Positions 1 to 8,784 of a stretch of DNA of 64,000 bases are shown here, one piece after another. The stretch's first letter is position 1; the number at the start of each line of letters is the position of its first letter. The notes beneath the pieces are model-generated. The model saw nothing but the letters and a program-made list of their open reading frames with translations, did no database searches and was not told where the DNA came from. The position numbers and the translations under genes are program-made. The stretch comes from Porphyromonadaceae bacterium UBA7203 (lineage in GTDB: Bacteria > Bacteroidota > Bacteroidia > Bacteroidales > Muribaculaceae), in assembly GCA_002490725.1 (NCBI GenBank), contig DKUN01000019.1:4736-68735 (forward strand), read 5' to 3'.

Positions 1-48
1 ATGATTGGCGACTGGCACGACTGCGGCCGCCTGCTCGATTGATGGCCG

Positions 49-882
49 TTAAAGAATGACGCGCGGCTCTTTCCTTTTGGAGAAATACTTTGATAGCAGG
101 GCGCCAAACGGAGTGTCGTATACGCGTGCCCTCGAGGGGCATCCCTTCACGCAGGCGCAACATTTAATGCACTTGTCGCGGTCGGTTCGGCTCTCGTTAC
201 CCCTCTCAATGGCCCCGGCTGGGCAGAGGGCCGCGCAGTGGCCGCAATGAGAACAACGCTCCACGTCAACCTCAGGAGTGAGGGGCAATGGCGAGCCGCT
301 ATAGCGCAACATGATAACCTTGTATACAAAACGTAACAGTGGCATCAACGGCTGGTGCGGACGCGCAATGCGGGCAAAATCCACAACTGTCGGCCACTGG
401 CCCTTGGTTTCGGAAATCTTGGTCCGTATTTTCGAGCCGAAATCGCGGGCAAATGCCAGGTCGGCCTCATCCGGACGGCCTGCGGCGATAGGAAAATCAG
501 CGTTGCTGTAAGAATGCTCGCCGACAAACGTCGCGCCGGCAATAATCCTGAACCCGTGGGCCTTCATCACCGCCTCCAGTTCAACCAGCGCCTTTTCATA
601 TGCGCGGTTACCATAAACCACAACCAACACGGCCGGCGACCCGGCTGAACGCAGCCTCTGCATACGGTCAATCGCCAACGGCGCTACATGACCGGCATAG
701 ACCGGAACCGTTATCACGGTCAACGTCTGCGGAGCCACCTCCATGCGGTCGGCTGCCGCAACCGTAGTCAAATCCACTACGTTTACCGACGAAACGCCGG
801 TTCCTTCCACTATAGCCTCGCCTATCTTGCGTGAAGTGCCGGTAGGTGAAAACGTTATCAGACAGACTTCGCTGATGTTCAT
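49..882 (-). CDS. EFR1 family ferredoxin (flavodoxin-like plus 2x[4Fe-4S])
   Basis: 277 aa from the ATG at 882; a longer reading from a TTG at 894 adds four residues and is less likely. The N-terminal two thirds look like a flavodoxin fold, with an FMN-phosphate-loop-like stretch SPTGTSRKIG near residue 12. The C-terminal part has two ferredoxin motifs, CSHCGHCAALCP and CIKCCACVKGCP, each able to bind a [4Fe-4S] cluster. This is the EFR1 family arrangement, an electron carrier common in anaerobes; the redox partner is not known. The gene stands alone in the window. A TATATTTG -7 element at 963-970 could start its transcript. The family is confident and the physiological role is not. Confidence 0.9.
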   Translation of the reverse strand: MNISEVCLITFSPTGTSRKIGEAIVEGTGVSSVNVVDLTTVAAADRMEVAPQTLTVITVPVYAGHVAPLAIDRMQRLRSAGSPAVLVVVYGNRAYEKALVELEAVMKAHGFRIIAGATFVGEHSYSNADFPIAAGRPDEADLAFARDFGSKIRTKISETKGQWPTVVDFARIARPHQPLMPLLRFVYKVIMLRYSGSPLPLTPEVDVERCSHCGHCAALCPAGAIERGNESRTDRDKCIKCCACVKGCPSRARVYDTPFGALLSKYFSKRKEPRVIL

Positions 883-962
883 GATTTTCTCCAAGGGCTC
901 AAAGCCCGTTTTTCGTGACGCTGAAATTATACACTATCCGCCGCCTGACGGAATTAACGATG

Positions 963-970
963 CAAATATA
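963..970 (-). promoter_or_regulatory. Possible -7 box for the EFR1 gene
   Basis: The minus strand reads TATATTTG, matching the Bacteroidetes -7 consensus TAnnTTTG. A start about 4 nt downstream would give a leader of about 75 nt. No TTTG is found at the expected -33 distance, so this is tentative. Confidence 0.35.
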
Positions 971-1102
971 CGGATTCTTTACAATATAACCGACACGGTG
1001 ATTACGATATGTCTCCGCCATCCTTAAGAGCCTGGCCGAGCCAAGCTAAAGCACATAAAACGACAATGATAAACGACATTACTACAAGATAAATTAAACG
1101 GT

Positions 1103-1131
1103 TATAAAAAAACGCCGATATGGCTATCGGC
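1103..1131 (-). terminator. Hairpin plus T-run terminator, minus strand
   Basis: A perfect 7-bp stem (GCCGATA/TATCGGC, 1114-1131) is followed on the minus strand by GTTTTTTTATAA. This is a typical intrinsic terminator shape. It lies about 100 nt beyond the first terminator after the TlpA-like gene, so it is either a backup or the end of a separate short minus-strand transcript. The rest of the 408-bp gap 883-1302 holds no convincing reading frame. Confidence 0.5.
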
Positions 1132-1233
1132 AGCAAAGTTAGCGGCGCTACGGGCAATATGGATGCCCATAAATGTTAAACAACCTTTCAGACGGCCGAT
1201 GCCCACCGCGACATGCCATAATAAGAGAATAAG

Positions 1234-1270
1234 GCCGCCCGGCAGCCGGATGTTACGGCTGTCGGGCGGC
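1234..1270 (-). terminator. Intrinsic terminator after the TlpA-like gene
   Basis: A 15-bp inverted repeat (1234-1248 with 1256-1270, one G-U pair, 7-nt loop) lies 33 bp past the stop of the TlpA-like gene. It is followed on the minus strand by a T-rich stretch, TTATTCTCTTATT. It ends the transcript that runs leftward from about 5086. Confidence 0.8.
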
Positions 1271-1302
1271 TCAATTGAGTTACGGTTGAGAGGCGGGGAG
1301 GG

Positions 1303-2277
1303 TTATTTCTGGAGGTAGTCGCTGACGGCCTTGGCGAGTTCTTCGCCGCGGATGTCGCGGGCTATGATCTGGCCCTGATTGTCGATGACAAGGATGGTGG
1401 GGATGCCGAGAATGCCGTAGAGGTCGGTTGTGGCGCTGGTTCCGCCGTAGAGCACGGGGTAGGGGATGCCGAGGTTTTTAACGGCTTCGGGACCTGCGGT
1501 TTCGTCTTGTTCCCATACGTCGACACCTACTACCTGGAGGCCTTTGTTTTTGTATTGTTTGTAGAGGTCCACGAGGTTGGGGATTTCAGCACGGCAGGGG
1601 CCGCACCACGATGCCCAGAAGTCTACGATGGTGAGTTTGGCGTTGTCGACGTAGCTGCTGAGGGGAGTTTCTTTGCCTGCGGCGTTGTTGAGAGTGAAGT
1701 CGATGTATTTGTTGCCGGCCGAGGTGTTGCTGCGTGCAATTGAGTTGCTGCGTATGCGTTCGAAGTTGGGGTTGCTGCGAAGGTCGGGATTGTGGGCGGC
1801 TATGGTGTCGATGAGCTCTACGTCGGCCAGGTGAATGTAGTTCAAGAAGAGGAATACGGAGTGAGGGTTGCCTGGGTTGGCCTTCATGAATTCGAGGGCA
1901 AGGGTCTCGTGGTCGGCGTCGTCAGCCTGAGTGTCTTCGATGAGTTTGGCATACTGGTCGTTGGCGGGGGTGCCGGATGCGACGCCGTCGTCGGTTATGC
2001 TGATTGAGCCGGGTTCAACGACGAAAGCAGCCAGAGGCATGGAGTTGCAGACTGCGGTAGCGTGGACGGGCGTTTCGATGGTGCCGCTGATGGTTACGAT
2101 CGAGTCGGTCGCGGTTGCGAGGCCGAGGGTGTCGCCGTCGACGGTGTTGAGGAGCACTACGGTCTGGCCGCGGTAGTCTTCGGGCACGGGGATGTTGACG
2201 TCGAATGCGTTCTTGTCGGAGCAGGCCGTGAGGGCTGCCGCTGCGATGATGGCTGCGGCTGTGAGGGTTTGTTTCAT
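1303..2277 (-). CDS. TlpA-like thiol:disulfide oxidoreductase lipoprotein (DUF4369 plus thioredoxin fold)
   Basis: 324 aa. The N-terminus is a lipoprotein signal (hydrophobic run ending in LTACS, lipidated Cys at about 19). Residues about 25-120 match the DUF4369 style found in Bacteroidetes. The C-terminal 140 residues are a redoxin/thioredoxin domain with the active site WCGPC near residue 225 and a cis-Pro segment GIPTILV near the end. Such proteins act in the periplasm as disulfide reductases or resA/tlpA-like partners; the client is unknown. It is last in the leftward run meaB-glycosyltransferase-trmH-tlpA, with a 30-bp gap to trmH, and is followed by a strong terminator. Confidence 0.9.
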   Translation of the reverse strand: MKQTLTAAAIIAAAALTACSDKNAFDVNIPVPEDYRGQTVVLLNTVDGDTLGLATATDSIVTISGTIETPVHATAVCNSMPLAAFVVEPGSISITDDGVASGTPANDQYAKLIEDTQADDADHETLALEFMKANPGNPHSVFLFLNYIHLADVELIDTIAAHNPDLRSNPNFERIRSNSIARSNTSAGNKYIDFTLNNAAGKETPLSSYVDNAKLTIVDFWASWCGPCRAEIPNLVDLYKQYKNKGLQVVGVDVWEQDETAGPEAVKNLGIPYPVLYGGTSATTDLYGILGIPTILVIDNQGQIIARDIRGEELAKAVSDYLQK

Positions 2278-2307
2278 TTGGTTTTGGAGTTGTTTATTGG
2301 TTGTTTG

Positions 2308-2856
2308 TCATTTAACGTTGGCGGGGGCGATAAAGTTGGCGGTTAGATGCCATAGGAGTATGCCGGCGGTGACGGCAACGTTGAGGGAGTGTTTGGTGCC
2401 GAATTGCGGTATTTCGATGGTCATGTCGGCCGCGTTGACAATGGTCTGGTCAACGCCGTAGACTTCGTGGCCGAGTATGATGGCATATTTTTTGCCCGGT
2501 TCCGGGGCGAAGCGTTCAAGCGATATGGAATCGTCGGCTTGCTCGATGGCGCATATTGTCCAGCCGTCGGCGCGGAGTTGGTCGAGGGCGTCGGCGGTTG
2601 AGTCATAGTGACGCCAGCTGACCGACTCTTCGGCCCCGAGGGCGGTTTTGTGAATTTCGGGCGAGGGTGGGGTGGCGGTGATGCCGCAGAGGCATATGTG
2701 GTCGGCCCTGAACGCGTCGGCCGAGCGGAATATCGAGCCGATGTTATTGAGCGAGCGCACGTTGTCAAGCACTATGGCGACGGGAAATTTTTCGTGGCGG
2801 TGAAACTCGTCGGCGGTCATTCGGCCGAGGTCGGCCATGGTTTTTTTGCGGTTCAT
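2308..2856 (-). CDS. TrmH/SpoU family RNA 2'-O-methyltransferase
   Basis: 182 aa, a short SPOUT methyltransferase without the extra N-terminal substrate-binding domain of RlmB. The motifs visible are VLDNVRSLNNIGSIFRSADA (motif 1) and, towards the C-terminus, ILGHEVYGVD and PQFGTKHSLNVAVTAGI, which form the trefoil knot and SAM site. The RNA target (tRNA or rRNA) cannot be read from sequence. The start overlaps the stop of the upstream glycosyltransferase gene by 4 nt, indicating translational coupling. Confidence 0.92.
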   Translation of the reverse strand: MNRKKTMADLGRMTADEFHRHEKFPVAIVLDNVRSLNNIGSIFRSADAFRADHICLCGITATPPSPEIHKTALGAEESVSWRHYDSTADALDQLRADGWTICAIEQADDSISLERFAPEPGKKYAIILGHEVYGVDQTIVNAADMTIEIPQFGTKHSLNVAVTAGILLWHLTANFIAPANVK

Positions 2857-3986
2857 TTCTGTGGGAGCAGTTCGTTATAGACGTCGACCAGTCCGCGGCC
2901 GAATTTTTCGGGCGCGAACCGGGTTATGTATTGGCGGCCTCGGGCTGTCATTTCCTCTTTGAGAATGGGGCTTGAGATGATGCGTGAGGCAGCGTCGGCG
3001 AATTGTTCGGGGCTGTTAGGGTCGACGTAGATTGCGCCGGGGCCGCCCGCTTCTTCGAGACACGAGCCGGTTGCGGCCACCAGCGGCACTCCGGAGGCGA
3101 GGGCTTCGAGCATCGGTATGCCGAAACCTTCGTAGAATGAGGGGTAGGCGGCGAGTTCGGCTCCGGCATAGAGGGCGGGAATTTCGGTCATGTCTACGCC
3201 GCTGACCATGTAGAGCCGTTCGCTCAGGCCGAGGCGTCGGGCTTCGGCCTGGATTTTGTCGGCGTAGGCTGTGCGGCGGCCAATGAGCACGAGGTTGATG
3301 TCGTTGGGCAGCATGGCGAGCGCGCGGAGCGAGAGCAATTGGTTTTTGCGGCTTTCGATGGTGCCGACACCGATTATGTAGCGGCCGTAGATTCGGCGGT
3401 TTTCTTCAATGGCTTCGGTCGATGCCGGGCGTGAGAATATGGGCGAGCATCCCTGGTAGACGATGCGTATTTTTTCTTCGGGGATGTCGAAGAGCTCGCG
3501 CAGGTCGTCGGCGGTGCGCTGCGAAATGGCAATGACGCGGTCGGCGGCCTTGGCGGCGTAGCGGAACTTGCGGGTGCATATTTCCACGTCGGCCCGGTGG
3601 TAGAACTCGGGGTGGCGCATGAAGATGAGGTCGTGAATGGTGACCACCGAGGGGATTCCTGTGCGCTCTATTCCCCATGGGAGCTCGTTCGACAGCCCGT
3701 GGTAAAGGTCGGGCTTGTCGCGGCGCAGCTTGCCGCAGAGGGTGCGTGAGCGCCACAGGTGGGGCATCAGCCGTCCGGCCAGGGTGTCGGGAGTGACGAT
3801 GCTGACCCGGGGCGAGCGTTCCAGTGCGGCCATGCGCGGGTTTTCGCGTCGGCGGGGCGTATAGAGGTTAAAGTGAGCGTCGGGCATCAGCGGCAGGATG
3901 CTTTCGAGCGCCAGGCGCGAGTAGTTGCCTATGCCGGTGTAGTTCATCACGGCTCTTTTGCCGTCGAATCCTATGAGTGTTGTCAT
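2853..3986 (-). CDS. GT4-type glycosyltransferase (GT-B fold)
   Basis: 377 aa. The C-terminal half has the GT4 nucleotide-sugar site: GVGTIESRKNQ near residue 210 and the E-x7-E region YPSFYEGFGIPMLEALASGVPLV near residue 280. The N-terminal half has the acceptor-side Rossmann region with GIGNYSR. It resembles mannosyltransferases of envelope glycan synthesis; donor and acceptor are unknown. It overlaps trmH and meaB by 4 nt on each side, so all three are co-transcribed although their roles are unrelated. Confidence 0.9.
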   Translation of the reverse strand: MTTLIGFDGKRAVMNYTGIGNYSRLALESILPLMPDAHFNLYTPRRRENPRMAALERSPRVSIVTPDTLAGRLMPHLWRSRTLCGKLRRDKPDLYHGLSNELPWGIERTGIPSVVTIHDLIFMRHPEFYHRADVEICTRKFRYAAKAADRVIAISQRTADDLRELFDIPEEKIRIVYQGCSPIFSRPASTEAIEENRRIYGRYIIGVGTIESRKNQLLSLRALAMLPNDINLVLIGRRTAYADKIQAEARRLGLSERLYMVSGVDMTEIPALYAGAELAAYPSFYEGFGIPMLEALASGVPLVAATGSCLEEAGGPGAIYVDPNSPEQFADAASRIISSPILKEEMTARGRQYITRFAPEKFGRGLVDVYNELLPQK

Positions 3987-5086
3987 TGCTTCGGGCGGTT
4001 GAAACGTGAAAAATAGGCGTCGAGAATGGAGCCGGCGGCGGTAAATGAGCTCAGGCGGTTGTTGAGCACGCGGCGTTCCAGGTCTTCGAGCATGAGTTCG
4101 ATTTCAGGGTCGTGATAGAAGTGGTTGCGCAGCTGTTCGTCAATGGTTTCGCGCATCCAGTAGCGGGCCTGCAGCCGTCGGCGTTCGTTGAAGTATCCGT
4201 TGCTGCCGACGAAGTCGAAATATCGGTCAATCATGTCCCACACTTCGGCGATTCCAAGTTCGTAGTAGCCCGAATAGGTCAGCACTTCGGGCTCCCATCC
4301 GCTCGCCGTAGGCGGAAACAGGTGGAGTGCCGAGCGGAATTGGGCCTGGGCCAGCTGGGCGCGGTTGATGTTGTCGCCGTCGGCCTTGTTGATTACTATG
4401 CCGTCGGCCATTTCCATGATGCCGCGTTTAATGCCTTGGAGTTCGTCGCCCGTGCCTGCGAGCTGTATGAGCAGGAAAAAGTCGACCATCGAGTGCACGG
4501 CTGTTTCGCTCTGGCCTACTCCGACGGTCTCGATGAATATGTTGTCATAGCCTGCGGCTTCGCAGAGCACTACGGTTTCACGCGTCTTGCGGGCCACTCC
4601 GCCCAGCGAGCCTGCCGACGGCGACGGGCGGATGAATGCGCCGGGGTGGGTCGACAGTTTTTCCATGCGGGTTTTGTCGCCGAGTATGCTGCCGTTGGTT
4701 CGTTCGCTCGAGGGGTCGACGGCGAGCACGGCGAGTTTGCCGCCGCGTCCGAGCACGTGAAGGCCAAAGGCGTCGATGCTGGTGCTCTTGCCTGCTCCCG
4801 GCACTCCTGTTATGCCGATGCGGCGCGAGCGCCCGCTGTGGGGCAGGCACTTTTCGATTACCTCCTGGGCCAGGGCGTAGTGGGCCGGGTTCATGCTCTC
4901 GACCAGCGTTACGGCGCGCGAAAGCATGGTTATGTCGCCCTTGAGTATGCCCTCGATCAGTTCCGACGGCGAGGGCAGGGGCTTGCGGCGCAGGCGGGTC
5001 AGATAGGGGTTGACTACCGGGGGCTGTTCAACTCCTGAGTTTACGGTCAGGCCTTTGAAGTCAGATGCGTTTTCTGGATGGTCCAT
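3983..5086 (-). CDS. meaB: Methylmalonyl-CoA mutase-associated GTPase MeaB (ArgK-type G3E GTPase)
   Basis: 367 aa, slightly long for the family. It has Walker A GVPGAGKST near residue 95, the following LAVDPSSERTNGSILGDKTRM that is diagnostic of MeaB, switch region ETVGVGQSE, and base-recognition NKAD. MeaB proteins gate cofactor B12 loading and protect methylmalonyl-CoA mutase, which supports succinate-propionate metabolism in Bacteroidales. The mutase subunits are not in this window. The gene is first in its leftward run; 39 bp separate it from the DUF1573 gene upstream. Confidence 0.95.
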   Translation of the reverse strand: MDHPENASDFKGLTVNSGVEQPPVVNPYLTRLRRKPLPSPSELIEGILKGDITMLSRAVTLVESMNPAHYALAQEVIEKCLPHSGRSRRIGITGVPGAGKSTSIDAFGLHVLGRGGKLAVLAVDPSSERTNGSILGDKTRMEKLSTHPGAFIRPSPSAGSLGGVARKTRETVVLCEAAGYDNIFIETVGVGQSETAVHSMVDFFLLIQLAGTGDELQGIKRGIMEMADGIVINKADGDNINRAQLAQAQFRSALHLFPPTASGWEPEVLTYSGYYELGIAEVWDMIDRYFDFVGSNGYFNERRRLQARYWMRETIDEQLRNHFYHDPEIELMLEDLERRVLNNRLSSFTAAGSILDAYFSRFNRPKQ

Positions 5087-5125
5087 TGTGTGAATCAGTG
5101 TGTGGGTGGGGGGATGATGGCGGGC

Positions 5126-6208
5126 TCAGCGTTTAACTTCGGCCGTTATGCGGGCGGCGAGCAGAGAGTTGTCGGGGTCGTTGGTTATGATGGTGACACG
5201 CGCGTTGATGAAGTCGGTCCGGGCCTTGGCCGGATTGATTGTAAGGGTGATTTTGGCGCTCTTGCCCGGTTTGACCTTGGTGGTCGACACGCTCAGGTCG
5301 TCGGCGGCCGGGTCAATGACCTGCACCCGCCTGATCATCAGCGGAGAGCGCCCCGTGTTCTTGACTTGAAACTCTACCTTTACAGGGGCGCTTACGGCCT
5401 CGAGTTCACCGAGGTTGACGCGGGCCGGATCGATAGCGGCTACCGGGGCGTTGAGCCGCTGGCCGGGCGTGAGTTGCGAAAAGTCTTCGTTGATTATGGT
5501 AAAGAAATCCATCTCGGCCGTGTCGGTCAGCGCCGGATCTGGGCTCAGGCTGAACTTTTCGGAGCTGATGCCCCACTGGGGGTTGCGCAGGGTCTGGAGG
5601 GTGAAACCGAACTGCACCTGCTCGCCCGGAGCCACACGTTGCGGCGTGATGCTCAGGTCGATGTAGGGGGGCAGGCCGCTGACGGCGGGCTCAAGCGTGT
5701 CGGAGCTCTGGTTATAGCCCTCTACGAAAATGGTTTTCTGCTTGCCGCGCACCACGTCGCCGAACGCTACTGTCGTCGTGCGGAGTCTCAGCGGACCGGC
5801 GGTGACCGGAAAGCGCGAGGCCAGCGTTGCCGACGCGCCTATCACCGTGCCTCTCACCGTCAGGGTTTTCTGCTCCGAGGGGTTGTCAGACGTGCGCACG
5901 TAGATGTTCTTGTTGAATCGGCCGGGGCGCCCGCTTGCCAGATAGGTCACCTTGAGCCGCGCAGTGTCGCCCGGGGCGATGTCGCCGCGCGGAATTTCGG
6001 GTTGGGTGCAGCCGCAGGTGGCACGCGCGTCGAGAATGCGCACGGCATTGGGCGAGTCGTTTACCATTTCGAAAACGGCATCGACCGCACCTATATCCTC
6101 GCTGAAAGCGCCGAAGTCGTGGTCGGCCTTGACCCAGCGCACCTGCGCCCGGGTTGTGGCGGCGGCCATGGCCGTCAATGTGATGAACAGAATAGTTTTG
6201 AGTTTCAT
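5126..6208 (-). CDS. DUF1573 domain protein, three-domain form, secreted
   Basis: 360 aa with a short N-terminal signal peptide (MKLKTILFITLTAMAAATTRA). It is built from repeated Ig-like DUF1573 units. The first carries the family signature around ATCGCTQPEIPRGDIAPGDT and RPGRFNKNIYVRTS, and a further unit near 265-355 carries the ITNDPD segment. Function is unknown; the fold is like that of ASPM/SPD-2/hydin bacterial domains. It is co-transcribed with a one-domain DUF1573 protein and an S41 protease, with 4-nt overlaps, suggesting a joint envelope role. Confidence 0.88.
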   Translation of the reverse strand: MKLKTILFITLTAMAAATTRAQVRWVKADHDFGAFSEDIGAVDAVFEMVNDSPNAVRILDARATCGCTQPEIPRGDIAPGDTARLKVTYLASGRPGRFNKNIYVRTSDNPSEQKTLTVRGTVIGASATLASRFPVTAGPLRLRTTTVAFGDVVRGKQKTIFVEGYNQSSDTLEPAVSGLPPYIDLSITPQRVAPGEQVQFGFTLQTLRNPQWGISSEKFSLSPDPALTDTAEMDFFTIINEDFSQLTPGQRLNAPVAAIDPARVNLGELEAVSAPVKVEFQVKNTGRSPLMIRRVQVIDPAADDLSVSTTKVKPGKSAKITLTINPAKARTDFINARVTIITNDPDNSLLAARITAEVKR

Positions 6209-6609
6209 TTTTTAGGAATCACTACTCCTGAAATTTTCAGGGTTACTTTCTTTTTTTTACCGTCGGGATTCTTGATGTTGGTGCGCACGGTGATGGTTCG
6301 CATGAACTCGCCGGCTATGCCTTCGGGGTTGAACGTCACGGTGATTTTTTCCTTCTTGCCCGGAGCCAGCGGTTTGGCCGAGAACTCGGGCTTGGTGCAG
6401 CCGCAGGGGGCCGACACCGTTGTCAGCGCCAGCGGGGCCGAGCCGCTGTTGGTGTAGGTAAACGTGCAGGTCACCGGCCCTTTGGCTTCGTATACTGTGC
6501 CGAAGTCGTGCTCGGCTGATGCGAAACTGATTTCGGGCGAGCCCTTGGCTGCGCCGGTCAGGGAGCAGAGCATCATCAGGGCTGCCGGAATGGTAAACAG
6601 GCGTTTCAC
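6205..6609 (-). CDS. DUF1573 domain protein, single-domain form, secreted
   Basis: 134 aa, with a signal peptide of about 23 residues followed by one DUF1573 domain. The domain shows the hallmark SAEHDFGTVYEAKGPVTCTF, APCGCTKPEF and FMRTITVRTN segments. The start is GTG at 6609, sharing a GTGA with the S41 protease stop, so initiation is probably by coupling. It is about the size of one domain of the neighbouring 360-aa protein, so the two probably arose by duplication. The molecular function is unknown. Confidence 0.88.
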   Translation of the reverse strand: MKRLFTIPAALMMLCSLTGAAKGSPEISFASAEHDFGTVYEAKGPVTCTFTYTNSGSAPLALTTVSAPCGCTKPEFSAKPLAPGKKEKITVTFNPEGIAGEFMRTITVRTNIKNPDGKKKKVTLKISGVVIPKK

Positions 6610-8195
6610 GGGTGTAACAGAGCGTTATATTGTTCGGTATTGTTGATTAGTTCGAGTGCCTTACGGTATATCGGGCTCAGCGGATTCATGACCCGATAGT
6701 AGGTCGATGGGGTGAAGAGGTCGCGTCCGATCAGTCCCTTGATGTTGCCCTCGACGAAGGGGCGACATTCCTGCAGCTGCTCGGCGTCGGGCTCGACGCC
6801 GAGGCTCCGGCCCAATTCCACGAAATCGTCGACCATTGCCGGCGTCACGTCAAATCGCTCAATGAAGCGCTGCTCGGTCGGAAACTCGCGGTTGAGTTCC
6901 TTGCGGTGGGTTTCGACGTAGTCAACAACGAACTGGTTAATGACATTCTTGGCGCGCAGCTCGCGGAAGTAGCGGTTGATGCCCGTTGTGTCGGCCGCGA
7001 CGAAACTGTCGGGCATGATTCCGCCTCCGCCATAGACCTTGCGTCCGCCGCGGGTGTGGAATTCACGGCTCTTGTCGAGGTGAATCGAGTCGGCCGAGTA
7101 GAATTCACCGTGGTCATATCTCCGCTTGAGGTCCATCTGATAGTCATCGGTCTCGCCCTTGGCATAGGGCTTCTGGATGCTTCGGCCCGACGGGGTGTAG
7201 TAGCGGGCCGTCGTGAGGCGTATCATGGAGCCGTCGGGAAACGGGAACGGGCGCTGCACCAGGCCCTTGCCGAACGTGCGCCGCCCGACGATGATGCCGC
7301 GGTCGTTGTCTTGCATCGCACCGGCCATGATTTCAGCCGCCGAGGCCGAATACTCGTTTGTCAGCACGGCTATGCGTCCTTTCAGGTCGGGTTTCGAACT
7401 CGAGGCCGTGAAGTAGCCGGGGCTCTGGCGCAGGCCTTCGGTGTAGACAATGGTGTCACCCTTGGCCAGAAACATCGTTGCCATGTCGACGGCCGCTTTC
7501 AGATAGCCGCCTCCGTTGTCCTGCAGGTCGATGATCAGATTGCGCATGCCGCTCTTCTTGAGTTTGCCGTAGGCGTCGGCAAATTCGTCGGCCGTGTGCT
7601 CGCCAAACGATGAAACGCGGATATAGCCCGTTTGCGGGTCGGCCATGAACGAGGCCTCGACCGTGTAGAGCGGAATGTCGTCGCGCTTTACGCGAAACAC
7701 CAGAGTGTCGGGCTCGGAACGCCTGACCACCTTCAGGTTCACAATCGAGCCCTTGGGGCCGCGCAGGTGCTTCATGATGGCGCTGTTGGCCATTTTCCGG
7801 CCCGCAATGACCGTGTCGTTGGCCGCAATGATGCGGTCGCCGGGAATGATGCCTACCTTTTCCGACGGGCCCGAGGCTACGGTCTGAATAACATAGACAG
7901 TGTCTTGCACCATCTGGAACTGCACGCCGATGCCGCTGAAATTGCCCGCCAGCGGTTCGGTCAGGGCCTTGGTTTCGGCGGCGGTGGTATAGACCGAGTG
8001 GGGGTCAAGTTCTTTGAGCATGGCTATGATGCCCTGCTCGACAATGCGGTCGGAGTTGATGGAGTCAACATAGAAACTGTCGATAATATACTGCGAGGTG
8101 TGCAGTTTGGTCGCTGCGTCAAACGGCCGCTGTGCGCCCGCCCATAGAGCGGTCGCTGCGATTGCCGCTATCGATGCTGTTTGTCTGAATTTCAT
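6606..8195 (-). CDS. C-terminal processing peptidase, S41 family, secreted
   Basis: 529 aa. It has a signal peptide (MKFRQTASIAAIAATALWAGA), then a PDZ domain at about 90-170 (IGVQFQMVQDTVYVIQ, GIIPGDRIIAANDT). The S41 catalytic domain at about 190-350 shows the Ser of EYSASAAEI and the Lys of GRRTFGKGLVQ, the usual Ser-Lys dyad. The C-terminal helical region is extended. It is expected in the periplasm, cutting C-terminal tails. It is first in a leftward run with the two DUF1573 proteins; these may be partners or substrates (inference). Confidence 0.93.
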   Translation of the reverse strand: MKFRQTASIAAIAATALWAGAQRPFDAATKLHTSQYIIDSFYVDSINSDRIVEQGIIAMLKELDPHSVYTTAAETKALTEPLAGNFSGIGVQFQMVQDTVYVIQTVASGPSEKVGIIPGDRIIAANDTVIAGRKMANSAIMKHLRGPKGSIVNLKVVRRSEPDTLVFRVKRDDIPLYTVEASFMADPQTGYIRVSSFGEHTADEFADAYGKLKKSGMRNLIIDLQDNGGGYLKAAVDMATMFLAKGDTIVYTEGLRQSPGYFTASSSKPDLKGRIAVLTNEYSASAAEIMAGAMQDNDRGIIVGRRTFGKGLVQRPFPFPDGSMIRLTTARYYTPSGRSIQKPYAKGETDDYQMDLKRRYDHGEFYSADSIHLDKSREFHTRGGRKVYGGGGIMPDSFVAADTTGINRYFRELRAKNVINQFVVDYVETHRKELNREFPTEQRFIERFDVTPAMVDDFVELGRSLGVEPDAEQLQECRPFVEGNIKGLIGRDLFTPSTYYRVMNPLSPIYRKALELINNTEQYNALLHP

Positions 8196-8267
8196 TAGTC
8201 TGAATTAAATTTAGCCCGCGGGGGCTGATGATGTCTTACCATCCGGCTGAGTCCGGCGCCGGTTGGC

Positions 8268-8714
8268 TCAAGGCAGAAACTCCGTTACGTCAGCCCCGTG
8301 GCGCTGCAGGTCGCGGATAAGCGATGAACTCACAAACGAATGTTCCGGCAGTGTGAATAATATAACGGTTTCCAGGCCTGAAAGGTTGCGGTTGGCGTCG
8401 GCCATGGTGCGCTCATACTCAAAATCGGCCACGGTGCGCGCCCCGCGGAGCAGGTGGGTGCAGCCGAGCCGGCGGGCGGCCTCCCAGGTCAGGTCGCTAT
8501 AGGGCTCGACCTCGATGCGCGGGTCGTCGCCAAACACTTCGAGTATGCCGGCAACGCGGTCATCAATGTCGCTCGTCTGCGGTTTGTCGGCATTGATGCC
8601 GATGCCTATCACTATGCGATCAAACAGTGTCAGACCGCGCATGACAACCGATTCGTGGCCTACGGTAAAGGGGTCGAACGATCCCGCAAAAAACGCTATC
8701 CTTTCAATTTTCAT
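8268..8714 (-). CDS. coaD: Pantetheine-phosphate adenylyltransferase (CoA synthesis)
   Basis: 148 aa from the ATG at 8714, a normal family length. It transfers AMP from ATP to 4'-phosphopantetheine, the penultimate step of coenzyme A synthesis, in the cytosol. The nucleotidyltransferase motif GSFDPFTVGH is at about residue 9, and the second ATP site motif VSSSLIRDL is near residue 130. A near-perfect promoter ends about 10 nt before the start codon, so the leader is only a few nucleotides. A longer start at 8735 would lie inside the promoter and is rejected. Confidence 0.96.
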   Translation of the reverse strand: MKIERIAFFAGSFDPFTVGHESVVMRGLTLFDRIVIGIGINADKPQTSDIDDRVAGILEVFGDDPRIEVEPYSDLTWEAARRLGCTHLLRGARTVADFEYERTMADANRNLSGLETVILFTLPEHSFVSSSLIRDLQRHGADVTEFLP

Positions 8715-8723
8715 AACTAAGGG

Positions 8724-8754
8724 CAAAGTTAACAAAAAAATCCGTTAAAACAAA
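8724..8754 (-). promoter_or_regulatory. Bacteroidetes promoter for coaD
   Basis: The minus strand reads TTTG (8751-8754), 19 nt, then TAACTTTG (8724-8731), an exact match to the consensus TTTG-N19-21-TAnnTTTG. The predicted start is near 8720, leaving a leader of only about 6 nt. Confidence 0.75.
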
Positions 8755-8784
8755 CAGCGGCCCCGGGCATGGCATATAAGCAGA

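Noticed and set aside
1..42. In-frame 13 codons ending in a stop at 40-42, possible 3' end of a plus-strand gene entering from the left.
   Set aside because: Too short to recognise; it ends 6 bp before the convergent EFR1 stop, so it is plausible but cannot be supported from this window.
5078..6457. 459-codon plus-strand open frame opposite the DUF1573 genes.
   Set aside because: It spans two recognisable minus-strand genes and their junction, has no domain and shows shadow composition.
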